Numbered from the stretch's first letter, positions 1 through 10,175 are shown. The stretch is DNA of 64,000 bases from Staphylococcus sp. NAM3COL9 (GCF_001431205.1 NZ_LGPC01000011.1:248001-312000); one strand, 5' to 3'. The notes: generated from the letters alone by a model not told the origin. A program made the numbers and translations.

Positions 1-3000
1 ATTTAAATAATTTCGGACCTTTCTTAAAAGAAATAATAGATTTTAATAACGTAAAAGATAATCAGCTTTTTTTAATCAGTGGTAAAACTGGATCAGGTAA
101 GACAATGGTTTTTGACGCAATTGTGTACGCACTTTTTGGTGAAGCGTCTACTAAAGATAGAAAAGAAAGTGATTTAAGAAGTCACTTTGCAGATAGTAAG
201 ACTCCTATGATTGTAGAATTTGAATTTAAGCTAAGAGACCATATTTTTAAAATTGTGCGACAAGGTGCATTTATTAAAGAAGGTAATAAAAATAAAACAT
301 TAGGCCAGTTAGCCATATATCAATACGAAGACAATGAATATAATCTGAGAGAGAGTAAAATAAATACGGGTAATCAATTTATCAGAGATTTATTAGGCGT
401 AAACGCTGAGCAATTCAGACAACTTTTTATATTACCTCAAGGAGAATTCAAAAGATTTTTACTATCTAAAAGCTCAGAGAAGCAAGAAATTTTAAGGACA
501 CTTTTTAATAGTCAGCGTTTTGAAGAAATACAGAAACACTTGAGTAATGACGTAAAAGAAGTTAGAGAACAAATTGAAAAGAGATTCAATATATTAGAAA
601 ATAATTGGCATGATATTGAAACATTTAACGATGAAACATTAACTGAATATAAAACAATTAATGCTAGACAAACAAATCGAATTATGGAGTTATTGCCTGA
701 ATTTAAAGAAAAAGCTCGAAAAATACAACAAGAAATTAAGGAAAAAAAGAATAAATATAAAGATGAAGTAACCTTGGCAGAATATAATTTAAATCTTAAT
801 TTAAAACTTGAAGAAGCATTAACTCAACTCAAAGAGAAACAACAGCAATATGAACAGCTGCTTTTAGATGATGACGAAATCCAAAAGAAAATAAAACTAT
901 TAAATGAAATTTATGAAGTAAGACCGTTAGCCAATTTGTTAGAGTCTAAAGAAACGCTATCTTTAAAAAAGGGGAAGGCAATAAAAGATATCGAAGAAAA
1001 AGAAGAAGCGATTAATATCCTCAAAAATAAAGCACATGAAAATAAAAAGCAACTCAAAAAATATTTACAGACTTCAGATACATTAGAAGGTTTTAGAAAG
1101 TATGTAGAAAAATGTAAGTTGTTTTATGATAAAGCAACTAAATATCAAGATGCCTACCATCAACGTGAAACAATAAATAACGCTTATAAAACACTTGAAG
1201 AAAAGATGAAAATACAAAAGCAATTACTGGATGATATCGCTGAGAAGTTAAATCATCGTAAGACTGATTATAAAAAAGTCGAATTGCTTAATTCACAAAT
1301 TTTCAATTTAAATAATGAGATTAAAGAATTAAAACAGAATGAACGCAAAAAAAATGAGTTTGAAAGTTTACAGGAAAGAAAAAAACAGAGACTAGCAGAT
1401 ATAGAAGAATTTCATATGCAGCTTCAACAATTAGATGACAAACATTCTAATATAGATAAATCGAATATAGATTTAAACAATAAAAAGGATATTATTGCAA
1501 AAGTTCAGTCAGTATTAAATTCAGGAGATACATGCCCGGTTTGCGGAAATGAAGTACATTCAATTGAGCAACACCTAGACTTTGATGAACTTATGGAAAG
1601 ACATCAAGAGTTAACTGCAATAGAAGAACAACATAGAGACATGAAAGAAAAAAAGATAAAAATCGAAAGTGAATTGAACCATTTAAATGAACAAATAGAA
1701 AAATTTTCTCAAGAGGAACTTAACAATACGAATTACCATGAACTTGAAAAGCGTATTGATCATAAACATGCTGAGAAAGAGAATCTAGAAAAAGAAAATG
1801 AAGAGATTAATCAATTAAAAGAGAAATTACAAAAAAAGGAACAAAGTTATCACACGCTTGAATTAGATATGAAAAACAAGCAACATACTTTAAGAGAAAA
1901 TGATATTACTATAAATGACTTCGAACATAACACTGAATTTGATAATGTTACTAAGTTTATGAAAGTTTATGAAAGTAATTTAGAAAAGATAAAAGAATAT
2001 GATGATGTTATTTATAAATTAGAACAAAATATTCTAAATAGTAATCAGCAACTGTCTATTGAAGAAAATAGTAAATCATTTTTAGAATATAACTTAAAAG
2101 AATTAAATAATGAATTGAAAAATATGGATTTGAAGATTGATGAAGAAATGGATAGAATTGGTTTCACTCAATTTGAGCAAGTAAAAGAAACGATAGTTAA
2201 AGTAGCAGATAAAGATAAAATTGAAGCAGAGGTCAATACTTATAATAAAGAGAAACAATCATTGGAATTAGTTATTTCCCAACTCAGTGAGGAAACGAAA
2301 AACAAAAAACTTCAAGATAGCCAACATTTAAAAGAAATGCATCAACAAAAGCAACAAGTATTAGAAGAAATAGCTACGTCATTAAGCCAACATGAATATA
2401 AGATTGATTTTAATCAGAAAAAAATCAATGAAATTAATACAATTATACAAAAATTAGAAAAGGAATTGAAAGCACAGCAAGAAGTATTTCAATTAGCCGA
2501 AATCTTGTCAGGTAAAAATGATCAAAAGTTAACATTAGAAAACTATGTATTAATTTACTATTTAGAACGAATTCTTGCTCAAGCCAATCAACGCTTAGCA
2601 TTAATGACAGGGCAACGCTATCAATTAACAAGAAGAGAACAAATATCACAAGGATACAGTGGACTTGAAATAGACGTCTTTGATTCGCATTCGAATCAAG
2701 CTCGACACATTTCATCATTATCTGGTGGAGAGACTTTCCAAGCATCATTAGCATTAGCATTAGGACTTAGTGAAGTAGTTCAACAAGAGTCTGGAGGTAT
2801 TGCTTTAGATTCAATGTTTGTAGATGAAGGTTTCGGAACATTAGATCAAGAAACATTAGAAACAGCACTAGATACATTATTGAGTTTGAAATCTACAGGA
2901 AGAATGGTAGGTATTATTTCTCACGTAAGTGAACTTAAGCAAAGAATTCCATTAATACTTGAAGTTAGTACAGAGCAATATCAAAGTACTACACAATTTA

Positions 3001-3011
3001 AAAGGCAATAA
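1..3011 (+). CDS. sbcC: Exonuclease subunit SbcC, 5' end outside window
   Basis: ATPase subunit of the SbcCD (Rad50/Mre11-type) nuclease that opens hairpins and blocked DNA ends. The reading frame is open from base 3, and the Walker A motif GKTGSGKT (about bases 81-104) lies before the first in-window ATG at 105. The true start is therefore upstream. Two long coiled-coil arms rich in K, E, Q and L flank a zinc hook CPVCGN (about 1531). The C-terminal part carries the ABC signature LSGGETF (about 2719) and the Walker B region FVDEGFGTLD (about 2818). About 1002 residues are visible, close to the family's usual size of about 1000. sbcD should lie just upstream. In S. aureus sbcDC belongs to the SOS response; its promoter is not visible here. 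Confidence 0.96.
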   Translation, partial: LNNFGPFLKEIIDFNNVKDNQLFLISGKTGSGKTMVFDAIVYALFGEASTKDRKESDLRSHFADSKTPMIVEFEFKLRDHIFKIVRQGAFIKEGNKNKTLGQLAIYQYEDNEYNLRESKINTGNQFIRDLLGVNAEQFRQLFILPQGEFKRFLLSKSSEKQEILRTLFNSQRFEEIQKHLSNDVKEVREQIEKRFNILENNWHDIETFNDETLTEYKTINARQTNRIMELLPEFKEKARKIQQEIKEKKNKYKDEVTLAEYNLNLNLKLEEALTQLKEKQQQYEQLLLDDDEIQKKIKLLNEIYEVRPLANLLESKETLSLKKGKAIKDIEEKEEAINILKNKAHENKKQLKKYLQTSDTLEGFRKYVEKCKLFYDKATKYQDAYHQRETINNAYKTLEEKMKIQKQLLDDIAEKLNHRKTDYKKVELLNSQIFNLNNEIKELKQNERKKNEFESLQERKKQRLADIEEFHMQLQQLDDKHSNIDKSNIDLNNKKDIIAKVQSVLNSGDTCPVCGNEVHSIEQHLDFDELMERHQELTAIEEQHRDMKEKKIKIESELNHLNEQIEKFSQEELNNTNYHELEKRIDHKHAEKENLEKENEEINQLKEKLQKKEQSYHTLELDMKNKQHTLRENDITINDFEHNTEFDNVTKFMKVYESNLEKIKEYDDVIYKLEQNILNSNQQLSIEENSKSFLEYNLKELNNELKNMDLKIDEEMDRIGFTQFEQVKETIVKVADKDKIEAEVNTYNKEKQSLELVISQLSEETKNKKLQDSQHLKEMHQQKQQVLEEIATSLSQHEYKIDFNQKKINEINTIIQKLEKELKAQQEVFQLAEILSGKNDQKLTLENYVLIYYLERILAQANQRLALMTGQRYQLTRREQISQGYSGLEIDVFDSHSNQARHISSLSGGETFQASLALALGLSEVVQQESGGIALDSMFVDEGFGTLDQETLETALDTLLSLKSTGRMVGIISHVSELKQRIPLILEVSTEQYQSTTQFKRQ

Positions 3012-3013
3012 TT

Positions 3014-3062
3014 AAATAAACCAACCAATTGCTATAAAAGCGTTTGGTTGGTTTATTTATAG
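3014..3062 (+). terminator. Intrinsic terminator after sbcC
   Basis: A perfect 15-bp stem (3014-3028 with 3044-3058) with a T-rich right arm begins two bases after the sbcC stop codon. Confidence 0.85.
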
Positions 3063-3376
3063 ATGTTTTACCTTGAACAAATATTTTCATTTATTTTATT
3101 ATTTAATACTTGATTGAAAAGGAAGGAAAAATATTTGTTAATTCAGATATATATTATTTTTTATTTGTGTATGCCTCAATATAAGTTAATCAATGAATAT
3201 GAATGACTTATTGTATGTTTAATAATGGTAGTGCGCGGTAGGCATGTACAAATTATTTTATAATGATAAGTGAAATTAAGCTCACAAATTTAAGAAGATA
3301 CTTAAAAATATGCATAAAAAATACCAACAAAATCGATAGATTGAGTTGATAGTCAGAAGCAATGAACATCAAATAT
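3063..3376. other. Spacer between sbcC and mscL
   Basis: AT-rich stretch of about 310 bases. I see no coding frame with a ribosome binding site, no strong hairpin and no repeat shared with the rest of the window. Confidence 0.6.
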
Positions 3377-3730
3377 TTATTGATTTTTTTCACGTAGTAA
3401 ATCACGAATTTCTGTTAATAATACAGTGTTTTCTTCAATTTCATCTTCTTCAGGCTTCATTAAGGTATTTGCAATTTTAACAAAGATGAATAATGCAAAA
3501 GCGATGATAATGAAATCTATGATTGATTGTACGAACATACCATATTCGATGCCCATGAACGTCCAACTTTTTGCAAAGTCAACAGTTCCGAAAATCAATC
3601 CAATTAAAGGCATGATAATGTATGCAACTAGTGCTGTAACAATCTTGTTGAAAGCTGCACCCATAACTACAGCTACTGCTAAATCTAAAACATTACCCTT
3701 TAATGCAAATTCTTTAAATTCCTTTAACAT
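3377..3730 (-). CDS. mscL: Large-conductance mechanosensitive channel MscL
   Basis: Forms the membrane pore that releases solutes on hypo-osmotic shock. The 117-residue length is typical. The N-terminal amphipathic helix ([12 protein letters not shown]) is followed by TM1 (about 16-45), which carries the conserved A-V-V-M-G-A-A-F pore segment. Then come a short external loop, TM2 (about 68-90) and a charged C-terminal helix ending LREKNQ. A ribosome binding site AAGAGGTG lies just before the ATG on the reverse strand. It is convergent with sbcC and divergent from the betaine transporter gene, so osmotic release and osmolyte uptake are neighbours. Confidence 0.97.
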   Translation of the reverse strand: MLKEFKEFALKGNVLDLAVAVVMGAAFNKIVTALVAYIIMPLIGLIFGTVDFAKSWTFMGIEYGMFVQSIIDFIIIAFALFIFVKIANTLMKPEEDEIEENTVLLTEIRDLLREKNQ

Positions 3731-3930
3731 TTTATGACACCTCTTAATTAAATATAAATTTTATTATACAATAAGTTTTAAATAAAGAGAATAGTTTTTT
3801 TAACTAAATTTGATATTAACACTAGGGTTTGTTATTCTAAGACGTGGCGAAAGATAAAAATAGAATTTGTTGTAATTTTTCTATTTAGGATTTAAAAAAT
3901 TAAATAAGATGAGAAAGGGAGTTATTATTA

Positions 3931-5574
3931 ATGAATTCTTCTAACGATAAACTTAGTGGTAAGAAGATATCTCCAGTTTTTATCTATAGTGCGATTCTCG
4001 TAGCGATTGTAGTGCTCATTGGTGCATTCTTGCCGGAACAGTTTGATACTGTAACAAATACAATTAAACTATGGATAACGGACAAACTCGGATGGTATTA
4101 TTTAATACTTACAACTTTCATCGTTTTCTTCTGTGTTTTCCTAATATTCAGTCCAATCGGTAAACTGAAACTTGGTAAACCGAATGATAAACCTGAATTT
4201 AATACAATTTCATGGTTTGCGATGTTATTTAGTGCCGGTATGGGAATTGGACTTGTGTTTTATGGTGCTGCTGAACCGATGGCTAACTTTGCTGCGCCAC
4301 CAACTGCAGATCCAAAAACAACTGAAGCGTATACTGAAGGTTTACGCGCAACATTCTTCCATTGGGGCTTCCATGCATGGGCAATTTATGGCGTAGTAGC
4401 ATTAGCGCTTGCGTATGCTCAGTTTAGAAAAGGCGAACCGGGCCTTATTTCTAGAACTTTACGACCTATCTTAGGTGATAAAGTAGAAGGGCCTATCGGA
4501 ACTATAATCGACGTATTAGCAGTATTTGCTACTGTTGTTGGTGTTGCCGTATCACTTGGTATGGGCGCACTACAAATTAATGGTGGCTTGAATTACTTAT
4601 TCGGTGTTCCAAATAATATATGGGTACAAGCAATTATCATATTAATTGTAACTATATTATTTATCATGAGTGCTTGGTCTGGATTAAGTAAAGGTATCCA
4701 ATATTTAAGTAATCTAAATATCAGTTTAGGTTTAATATTGATGGTAGCTGTACTTATTATTGGCCCAACTGTATTAATTTTAAATATGATGACAAGTTCA
4801 ACAGGTAGTCTATTGAATTCATTCCTATTTAATTCGTTTGATACAGCAGCTTTAAACCCTCAAAAAAGGGAATGGATGTCTAGTTGGACACTTTACTATT
4901 GGGGTTGGTGGTTAAGTTGGAGTCCATTCGTAGGTATATTTATTGCACGTGTATCTAAAGGCCGTTCTATCCGTGAATTTATTTCAGGCGTACTTTTAGT
5001 ACCTGCGTTAGTAAGTTTCGTTTGGTTCAGTGTATTTGGTGTACTAGGTATTGAAACTGGTAAGAAAAATCCTGAAATATTCGATATGACCGTAGAAACA
5101 CAACTCTTTGCTGTGTTTAACGAAATACCTTTAGGTTTAATATTATCAATTATTGCATTAATACTAATTGCATCATTCTTTATTACTTCAGCTGACTCAG
5201 CTACATTCGTTTTAGGTATGCAAACGACATATGGTTCGTTAAATCCTTCGAATTACATCAAAGTCACTTGGGGTATTGCACAGTCATTAATTGCTTTTGT
5301 ATTATTATTTGCTGGTGGTGGTGATGGTGCACAAGCACTGAACGCGATTCAGAGTGCTGCCATTATAAGTGCCTTGCCGTTCTCTTTTGTAGTTATAATG
5401 ATGATGATTTCATTCTACAAAGATGCGAACAAAGAGCGTAAGTTCTTAGGCTTAACACTGACACCTAATAAACATAGATTGCAAGATTATGTACAACATC
5501 AAGAAGATGAATATGAAGATGACATTATTGAAAGACGTAAACCACTAAGAGACTCTGAAAAAACCGAAAAATAA
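3931..5574 (+). CDS. opuD2: BCCT-family glycine betaine transporter (OpuD2-like)
   Basis: Sodium-coupled uptake of glycine betaine or a related trimethylammonium osmolyte. The 547 residues contain about 12 membrane segments. Family marks are GMGIGLVFYGAAEP (about residue 101) and the aromatic substrate box WTLYYWGWWLSWSPFVGIF (about 317-336). The C-terminal tail is hydrophilic and acidic (about 495-547), as expected for an osmosensing tail. The ribosome binding site is GAAAGGGAG. It sits beside mscL, and in S. aureus the same slot holds opuD2. The exact substrate is inferred from the family. Confidence 0.92.
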   Translation: MNSSNDKLSGKKISPVFIYSAILVAIVVLIGAFLPEQFDTVTNTIKLWITDKLGWYYLILTTFIVFFCVFLIFSPIGKLKLGKPNDKPEFNTISWFAMLFSAGMGIGLVFYGAAEPMANFAAPPTADPKTTEAYTEGLRATFFHWGFHAWAIYGVVALALAYAQFRKGEPGLISRTLRPILGDKVEGPIGTIIDVLAVFATVVGVAVSLGMGALQINGGLNYLFGVPNNIWVQAIIILIVTILFIMSAWSGLSKGIQYLSNLNISLGLILMVAVLIIGPTVLILNMMTSSTGSLLNSFLFNSFDTAALNPQKREWMSSWTLYYWGWWLSWSPFVGIFIARVSKGRSIREFISGVLLVPALVSFVWFSVFGVLGIETGKKNPEIFDMTVETQLFAVFNEIPLGLILSIIALILIASFFITSADSATFVLGMQTTYGSLNPSNYIKVTWGIAQSLIAFVLLFAGGGDGAQALNAIQSAAIISALPFSFVVIMMMISFYKDANKERKFLGLTLTPNKHRLQDYVQHQEDEYEDDIIERRKPLRDSEKTEK

Positions 5575-5582
5575 TGTGAATT

Positions 5583-5617
5583 AACTGGGGCATCCTAATG
5601 GGTCCCCAGTTTTTTTG
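5583..5617 (+). terminator. Intrinsic terminator after opuD2
   Basis: GC-rich stem AACTGGGG/CCCCAGTT with a 13-base loop, followed by a run of seven T. Confidence 0.9.
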
Positions 5618-5916
5618 TATGTAAAATGATTATATATTAAGTAGGAGTGGCTTTTGTTAAAGCATTTAATATAAATGCAAGTAATAGAATGTAAAAGAAT
5701 TAAAATGTAATTAAGAAATAGCTGATAATGATTCTCAATTGATAACATTAACTTATTACACAATCAACCTGTGATAAGTTATACTTATATATACTGATTG
5801 AAAAATCAAATCTAAATTATATAGTTTTCTAGTATTATGTAGTTGTTTTAAGTTGCATTTAATTATACAATTCAGATAACGGCATATAATCAATATAAAT
5901 TTCAAGGGGGATTTTT
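5618..5916 (+). promoter_or_regulatory. acnA upstream region
   Basis: About 300 bases without a gene. It holds the Fur-like box, the inverted repeat near 5749-5782, a possible -10 TATAAT at about 5885-5890, and the strong acnA ribosome binding site AAGGGGGAT. I cannot fix the -35 element. Confidence 0.5.
5723..5737. promoter_or_regulatory. Fur-box-like sequence upstream of acnA
   Basis: TGATAATGATTCTCA matches the Bacillus-type 7-1-7 Fur consensus TGATAATNATTATCA at 13 of the 14 defined positions. It lies in the 342-base opuD2-acnA spacer, about 180 bases upstream of acnA. Just downstream is an imperfect inverted repeat (TAACTTAT-TA-CACA with TGTGATAAGTTA, about 5749-5782). Function is inferred only. 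Confidence 0.5.
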
Positions 5917-8622
5917 ATGGCTTCTAATATTAAACAACAAGCGAAAAAATCGTTTGAGCTTAACGGAAAATCGTATACGTTTTATGATTTAAACACGTTA
6001 GAAGAACAAGGTTTAACGAAATTATCAAAATTACCATATTCAATAAGAGTATTACTAGAGTCAGTTTTAAGACAAGAAGATGGGTTTGTAATTACTGACG
6101 AACACATCAAAGCATTATCTGACTTTAACAAAGGTGCAGAAGGCGAAGTACCATTTAAACCTTCACGTGTTATTCTACAAGATTTCACAGGGGTTCCTGC
6201 TGTTGTAGACTTAGCATCATTACGTAAAGCAATGAATGATGTTGGCGGAGATTTGGATAAAATCAATCCAGAAGTACCTGTAGATTTAGTTATTGACCAC
6301 TCAGTTCAAGTTGATAGCTATGCAAATCCAGATGCATTAGAACGTAATATGAAATTAGAATTTGAAAGAAACTACGAGCGTTATCAATTTTTAAATTGGG
6401 CTACTAAAGCATTTAACAACTATAGTGCAGTGCCACCAGCAACTGGTATCGTTCACCAAGTTAACTTAGAGTATTTAGCAAATGTTGTTCATGCTCGTGA
6501 AGTAGACGGTGAAACTGTAGCGTTTCCTGACACATTAGTTGGTACTGACTCACATACGACAATGATTAATGGTCTTGGTGTATTAGGTTGGGGCGTAGGT
6601 GGTATCGAAGCTGAAGCCGGAATGCTTGGTCAACCTTCTTACTTCCCAATTCCTGAAGTGATTGGCGTTAGATTATCTAACGCATTACCACAAGGTGCAA
6701 CAGCTACAGACTTAGCTTTACGTGTGACTCAAGAATTACGTAAACAAGGCGTGGTTGGCAAGTTCGTTGAATTCTTTGGCCCAGGTGTACAGCATCTACC
6801 ATTGGCCGACCGTGCAACAATTGCAAACATGGCTCCAGAATATGGCGCAACTTGTGGTTTCTTCCCAGTCGACGAAGAAGCATTAAAATATATGCGCTTA
6901 ACAGGTCGTTCTGAGGATCAAATCCAACTTGTGAAAAAATACTTACAAGAAAACAGCATGTTCTTCACAGTAGAAGAAGATGAACCAGAATATACTAAAG
7001 TTGTTGAATTAAATTTATCAACTGTTGAAGCTTCATTAGCAGGACCAAAACGTCCTCAAGATTTAATTTTCTTAAGTGATATGAAATCTGAATTCCAAAA
7101 ATCAGTTACTGCACCAGCAGGTAACCAAGGTCACGGATTTGATGAGAGCGAGTTTAATAAAACTGTTGATATTGAATTTAAAGACGGTTCAAGTACAACA
7201 ATGAAAACTGGTGACTTAGCTATTGCTGCGATTACATCATGTACTAATACATCTAATCCATATGTAATGCTAGGTGCTGGACTTGTTGCTAAGAAAGCAG
7301 TTGAAAAAGGATTAGAAGTTCCAGAATATGTTAAAACTTCATTAGCGCCAGGTTCAAAAGTTGTTACAGGTTATTTAAATGATTCAGGTTTAAACAATTA
7401 TCTTGATAAACTTGGATTCAACCTTGTAGGTTATGGTTGTACAACTTGTATTGGTAACTCAGGCCCATTACTAGAAGAAATTGAAAAAGCTGTAGCAGAA
7501 GAAGATTTATTAGTTACATCTGTATTATCAGGTAACCGTAACTTTGAAGGGCGTATCCATCCTTTAGTTAAAGGTAACTACTTAGCTTCACCACAATTAG
7601 TTGTTGCATATGCTTTAGCAGGCACTGTAAATATCGATTTACAAAATGAACCTCTAGGTAAAGGCAAAGATGGCGAAGATGTATATCTTAAAGACATTTG
7701 GCCTACAATTAAAGAAGTTTCTGATACTGTAGATAATGTTGTTACACCTGAATTGTTCAAAGAAGAATATGCAACGGTATACAATAATAATGAAATGTGG
7801 AACGAAATCGATGTTACAGATAAACCATTATATGACTTCGATTCTGAATCTACTTACATTCAAAATCCTTCATTCTTCCAAGACTTATCTAAAGAGCCAG
7901 GAACAATTGAATCACTTAAAAATTTACGCGTTATGGGTAAATTTGGAGATTCAGTAACAACTGACCATATTTCGCCAGCAGGTGCTATTGGTAAAGATAC
8001 ACCAGCAGGTAAATACTTATTGGATCACGATGTTCCAATTCGTCAATTTAACTCATATGGTTCACGTCGTGGTAACCATGAAGTTATGGTTCGTGGTACT
8101 TTTGCTAATATTCGTATTAAAAATGAATTAGCTCCAGGTACAGAAGGCGGATTCACAACGTATTGGCCAACAGGTGAACAAATGCCAATATACGATGCAG
8201 CAATGAAATATAAAGAAGATGGCACTGGCTTAGTAGTATTAGCAGGGAATGACTACGGCATGGGCTCTTCACGTGACTGGGCAGCTAAAGGTACAAACCT
8301 TTTAGGTGTTAAAACAGTTATTGCCCAAAGTTACGAACGTATTCACCGTTCAAACCTAGTTATGATGGGTGTATTACCTTTACAATTTAAAGACGGAGAG
8401 TCTTCAGAAAGTTTAGGCATCGATGGAACTGAAGTTATTTCAGTTGATATTGATGAAAATGTTAAACCTCATGATTTAATTAAAGTACAAGCTAAAAAAG
8501 AAAATGGTGAAGTCATTGAATTTGAAGCAGTTGCACGTTTTGATTCAAATGTGGAAATGGACTATTACCGTCATGGTGGTATTTTGAAACTTGTATTGAG
8601 AAAAAAATTAGCTAATAAATAA
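5917..8622 (+). CDS. acnA: Aconitate hydratase A
   Basis: Interconverts citrate and isocitrate in the TCA cycle; cytoplasmic [4Fe-4S] enzyme. The 901 residues match the IRP1/AcnA type. Cluster ligands are visible in SCTNTSNP (about residue 441) and [10 protein letters not shown] (about 506-515). Other active-site blocks are [20 protein letters not shown] and [17 protein letters not shown] near the C terminus. The gene has its own strong ribosome binding site and is monocistronic, ending in a repeat-type hairpin terminator. The order acnA, thioesterase, HesB-like gene, plsY, parE, parC matches B. subtilis citB-yneP-yneR-plsY-parEC. A Fur-like box upstream suggests a link to iron supply. Confidence 0.98.
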   Translation: MASNIKQQAKKSFELNGKSYTFYDLNTLEEQGLTKLSKLPYSIRVLLESVLRQEDGFVITDEHIKALSDFNKGAEGEVPFKPSRVILQDFTGVPAVVDLASLRKAMNDVGGDLDKINPEVPVDLVIDHSVQVDSYANPDALERNMKLEFERNYERYQFLNWATKAFNNYSAVPPATGIVHQVNLEYLANVVHAREVDGETVAFPDTLVGTDSHTTMINGLGVLGWGVGGIEAEAGMLGQPSYFPIPEVIGVRLSNALPQGATATDLALRVTQELRKQGVVGKFVEFFGPGVQHLPLADRATIANMAPEYGATCGFFPVDEEALKYMRLTGRSEDQIQLVKKYLQENSMFFTVEEDEPEYTKVVELNLSTVEASLAGPKRPQDLIFLSDMKSEFQKSVTAPAGNQGHGFDESEFNKTVDIEFKDGSSTTMKTGDLAIAAITSCTNTSNPYVMLGAGLVAKKAVEKGLEVPEYVKTSLAPGSKVVTGYLNDSGLNNYLDKLGFNLVGYGCTTCIGNSGPLLEEIEKAVAEEDLLVTSVLSGNRNFEGRIHPLVKGNYLASPQLVVAYALAGTVNIDLQNEPLGKGKDGEDVYLKDIWPTIKEVSDTVDNVVTPELFKEEYATVYNNNEMWNEIDVTDKPLYDFDSESTYIQNPSFFQDLSKEPGTIESLKNLRVMGKFGDSVTTDHISPAGAIGKDTPAGKYLLDHDVPIRQFNSYGSRRGNHEVMVRGTFANIRIKNELAPGTEGGFTTYWPTGEQMPIYDAAMKYKEDGTGLVVLAGNDYGMGSSRDWAAKGTNLLGVKTVIAQSYERIHRSNLVMMGVLPLQFKDGESSESLGIDGTEVISVDIDENVKPHDLIKVQAKKENGEVIEFEAVARFDSNVEMDYYRHGGILKLVLRKKLANK

Positions 8623-8635
8623 TAACTTAAAAATT

Positions 8636-8775
8636 ACACAGTCGCTGACTGATATTTAAATTTACTTGTTTTAAGTTCTTATGCAAGAGCTTAAGTATTA
8701 ATATTTCTTTATCTAATCAGCCTTGTGGGGCGGGAAGATGAAATCAAACGTTGATTTCTGTCCTGCTCCCTTTTT
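8636..8775 (+). repeat. Dispersed repeat family A, copy 1 (also hairpin terminator of acnA)
   Basis: About 140 bases starting CACAGTCGCTGACTGATAT and ending in a long GC-rich hairpin whose inner stem is GAAATCAA/TTGATTTC, then CTCCCTTTTTT. A second copy lies at 21385-21515 with the same order of blocks. The terminal hairpin with its T-run would terminate acnA. Confidence 0.75.
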
Positions 8776-8831
8776 TATGTTAATATTTAATGTGTAATAA
8801 TGATTATGTGTATTTGAAAAGAGGACGTAGA

Positions 8832-9290
8832 ATGATTTACAGTATGACAAAAATAGAATCACGTTACCAAGAGACAGACCAAATGGGTGTAATTTATCAT
8901 GGTAATTATCCTACTTGGTTCGAAGTCGCACGTACAGATTATATCTCTAAATTAGGCTTCAGTTATAAAAAAATGGAAGATGCGGGTATTATCTCACCAG
9001 TAACGGAGATAGATATTAAATATATTAAATCCATCACTTATCCTGAAAAGGTAACAATTAAGACGTGGGTAGATAAATACTCAAGATTGAGATATGTATA
9101 TTGTTATGAGATTTTTAATGAAGCAGGCGAGTTAGCGACTACAGGATCTACAACTTTAACTTGTATCAAAAAGGAGGACTTTAAACCTATTAGGCTAGAT
9201 AAATATTTTCCAGAGTGGCACGCAGCTTATCTTGATATTGATCAAAGAAATAAAGCGGACGAAACATTAGAGCTTGTGAAGCGTATTTAA
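8832..9290 (+). CDS. Acyl-CoA thioesterase, 4HBT/YbgC hot-dog family
   Basis: Hot-dog fold thioesterase expected to hydrolyse acyl-CoA; substrate unknown. It has 152 residues from this ATG, which has GAGG seven bases upstream; an ATG 42 bases earlier lacks such a site. The N-terminal motif E-T-D-Q-M-G-V-I-Y-H-G-N-Y with the family's catalytic Asp, and W-F-E-V-A-R-T on the first long helix, are typical of the YbgC/YneP group. It is the positional equivalent of B. subtilis yneP, next to aconitase. It ends before a very long hairpin terminator and appears monocistronic. Confidence 0.85.
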   Translation: MIYSMTKIESRYQETDQMGVIYHGNYPTWFEVARTDYISKLGFSYKKMEDAGIISPVTEIDIKYIKSITYPEKVTIKTWVDKYSRLRYVYCYEIFNEAGELATTGSTTLTCIKKEDFKPIRLDKYFPEWHAAYLDIDQRNKADETLELVKRI

Positions 9291-9336
9291 CTTAACAATG
9301 CTTTTCATTAAGTATTGATGGAATGATACATGACAA

Positions 9337-9400
9337 GACAAAAAAGAAAAAGGATGATTTCTAAAGTATTTAATAGAAATCATCCTTTTTCTTTTTTGTC
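9337..9400. terminator. Long perfect hairpin, bidirectional terminator
   Basis: Perfect 26-bp inverted repeat (9337-9362 with 9375-9400) around a 12-base loop. T-rich and A-rich flanks allow termination in both directions, serving the thioesterase gene and possibly the converging HesB-like gene. Confidence 0.9.
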
Positions 9401-9559
9401 TTTAATTTTTTTATCTCGAAACCTTCTTTAATGATACTAACGATAAATCATTTGAAACTAAAAGTTTAAATACAAGTGCATAAGCAATATTATATAGAAG
9501 GAAGATAATAACCAACACGATTGTACATTAACTTAAGCTCAAAATAATTTAACTATATA

Positions 9560-9856
9560 TTATTTAGTAGTATATGAAATTTCGTCAACGCCATCATTTA
9601 TATCGATGAATAAATTATCATCTTTAAAATACCACAAATCTTTTTCCGCGATTACAACGTCTAAACCTTCGTAATTGTTTTCGTAACCAATTTCAACTTC
9701 ATTTTTTCTGTCTACGCTAAAGGCAGGGCTAAATCCTTGTTTTAACTGAAATTCTCCACCATAACGAACGAAAAATTGTAACACTTTATCACCTTCAGGT
9801 AATTCAAGTTCCTCTTTAAACCAAGACACTGCATTATTTGAAAGTTCTATTTCCAT
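9560..9856 (-). CDS. HesB/YneR-like protein without cysteines
   Basis: 98 residues, resembling the Fe-S biogenesis A-type (HesB) fold as in B. subtilis YneR. It begins [17 protein letters not shown], followed by F-F-V-R-Y-G-G-E and G-F-S-P-A-F. A-type scaffold proteins need three cysteines; this sequence has none, so it is unlikely to carry a cluster and its function is unknown. I chose the start eight codons inside a longer open frame because AAAGGAGA lies at the right distance before this ATG. It sits between the thioesterase gene and plsY, the same neighbourhood as yneR. Confidence 0.8.
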   Translation of the reverse strand: MEIELSNNAVSWFKEELELPEGDKVLQFFVRYGGEFQLKQGFSPAFSVDRKNEVEIGYENNYEGLDVVIAEKDLWYFKDDNLFIDINDGVDEISYTTK

Positions 9857-10063
9857 AATAAAAGTCTCCTTTCGGTTCACAAGTGCTTAACTTATGATAG
9901 TTAGTCACTAATCTAAAAATTAGTATTATATACATTACCCGTTTTGAGTAATACTAAAGACATTATAGCATAAATTATTAAAAGATTATTTAAAATCAAT
10001 TTAGACATAAATGAAATAGCGAAAATCTATGTTAAAGCGCTACATTAGTAGTATAATAGAAGT

Positions 10064-10175
10064 AATGATGTTTTAAAGTAATCGGAGAAATTAATTCTTC
10101 GTACGTGGATGTTAGGGGGCTTAAGCTAAAATAAAAAGCTGGAGGCAATGAAGTCCCCTAGCTTTTTATTTTAAT
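10064..10175 (+). ncRNA. Candidate small RNA with C-rich loop
   Basis: A consensus -10 TATAAT (10052-10057) is followed by about 110 bases with no ORF. These end in a 14-bp perfect stem (10127-10140 with 10160-10173). The loop region holds GGAGG and a TCCCCT stretch, and TAGGGG at 10113-10118 could pair with CCCCTA at 10155-10160 as an alternative fold. C-rich UCCC loops are typical of staphylococcal Rsa-type regulators. The -35 is weak. The stem could equally be just the plsY terminator. Confidence 0.35.
10127..10173. terminator. Bidirectional terminator downstream of plsY
   Basis: Stem TAAAATAAAAAGCT/AGCTTTTTATTTTA lies about 35 bases past the plsY stop codon on the reverse strand, with T-rich arms on both strands. 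Confidence 0.7.

Noticed and set aside
2443..2760. 105-codon frame on the reverse strand inside sbcC
   Set aside because: Lies wholly inside the conserved sbcC C-terminal coding region; a hydrophobic antisense shadow without a start site.
10029..10046. TGTTAAAGCGCTACAT as a CRE in the possible small-RNA promoter
   Set aside because: Three or more mismatches to the consensus.
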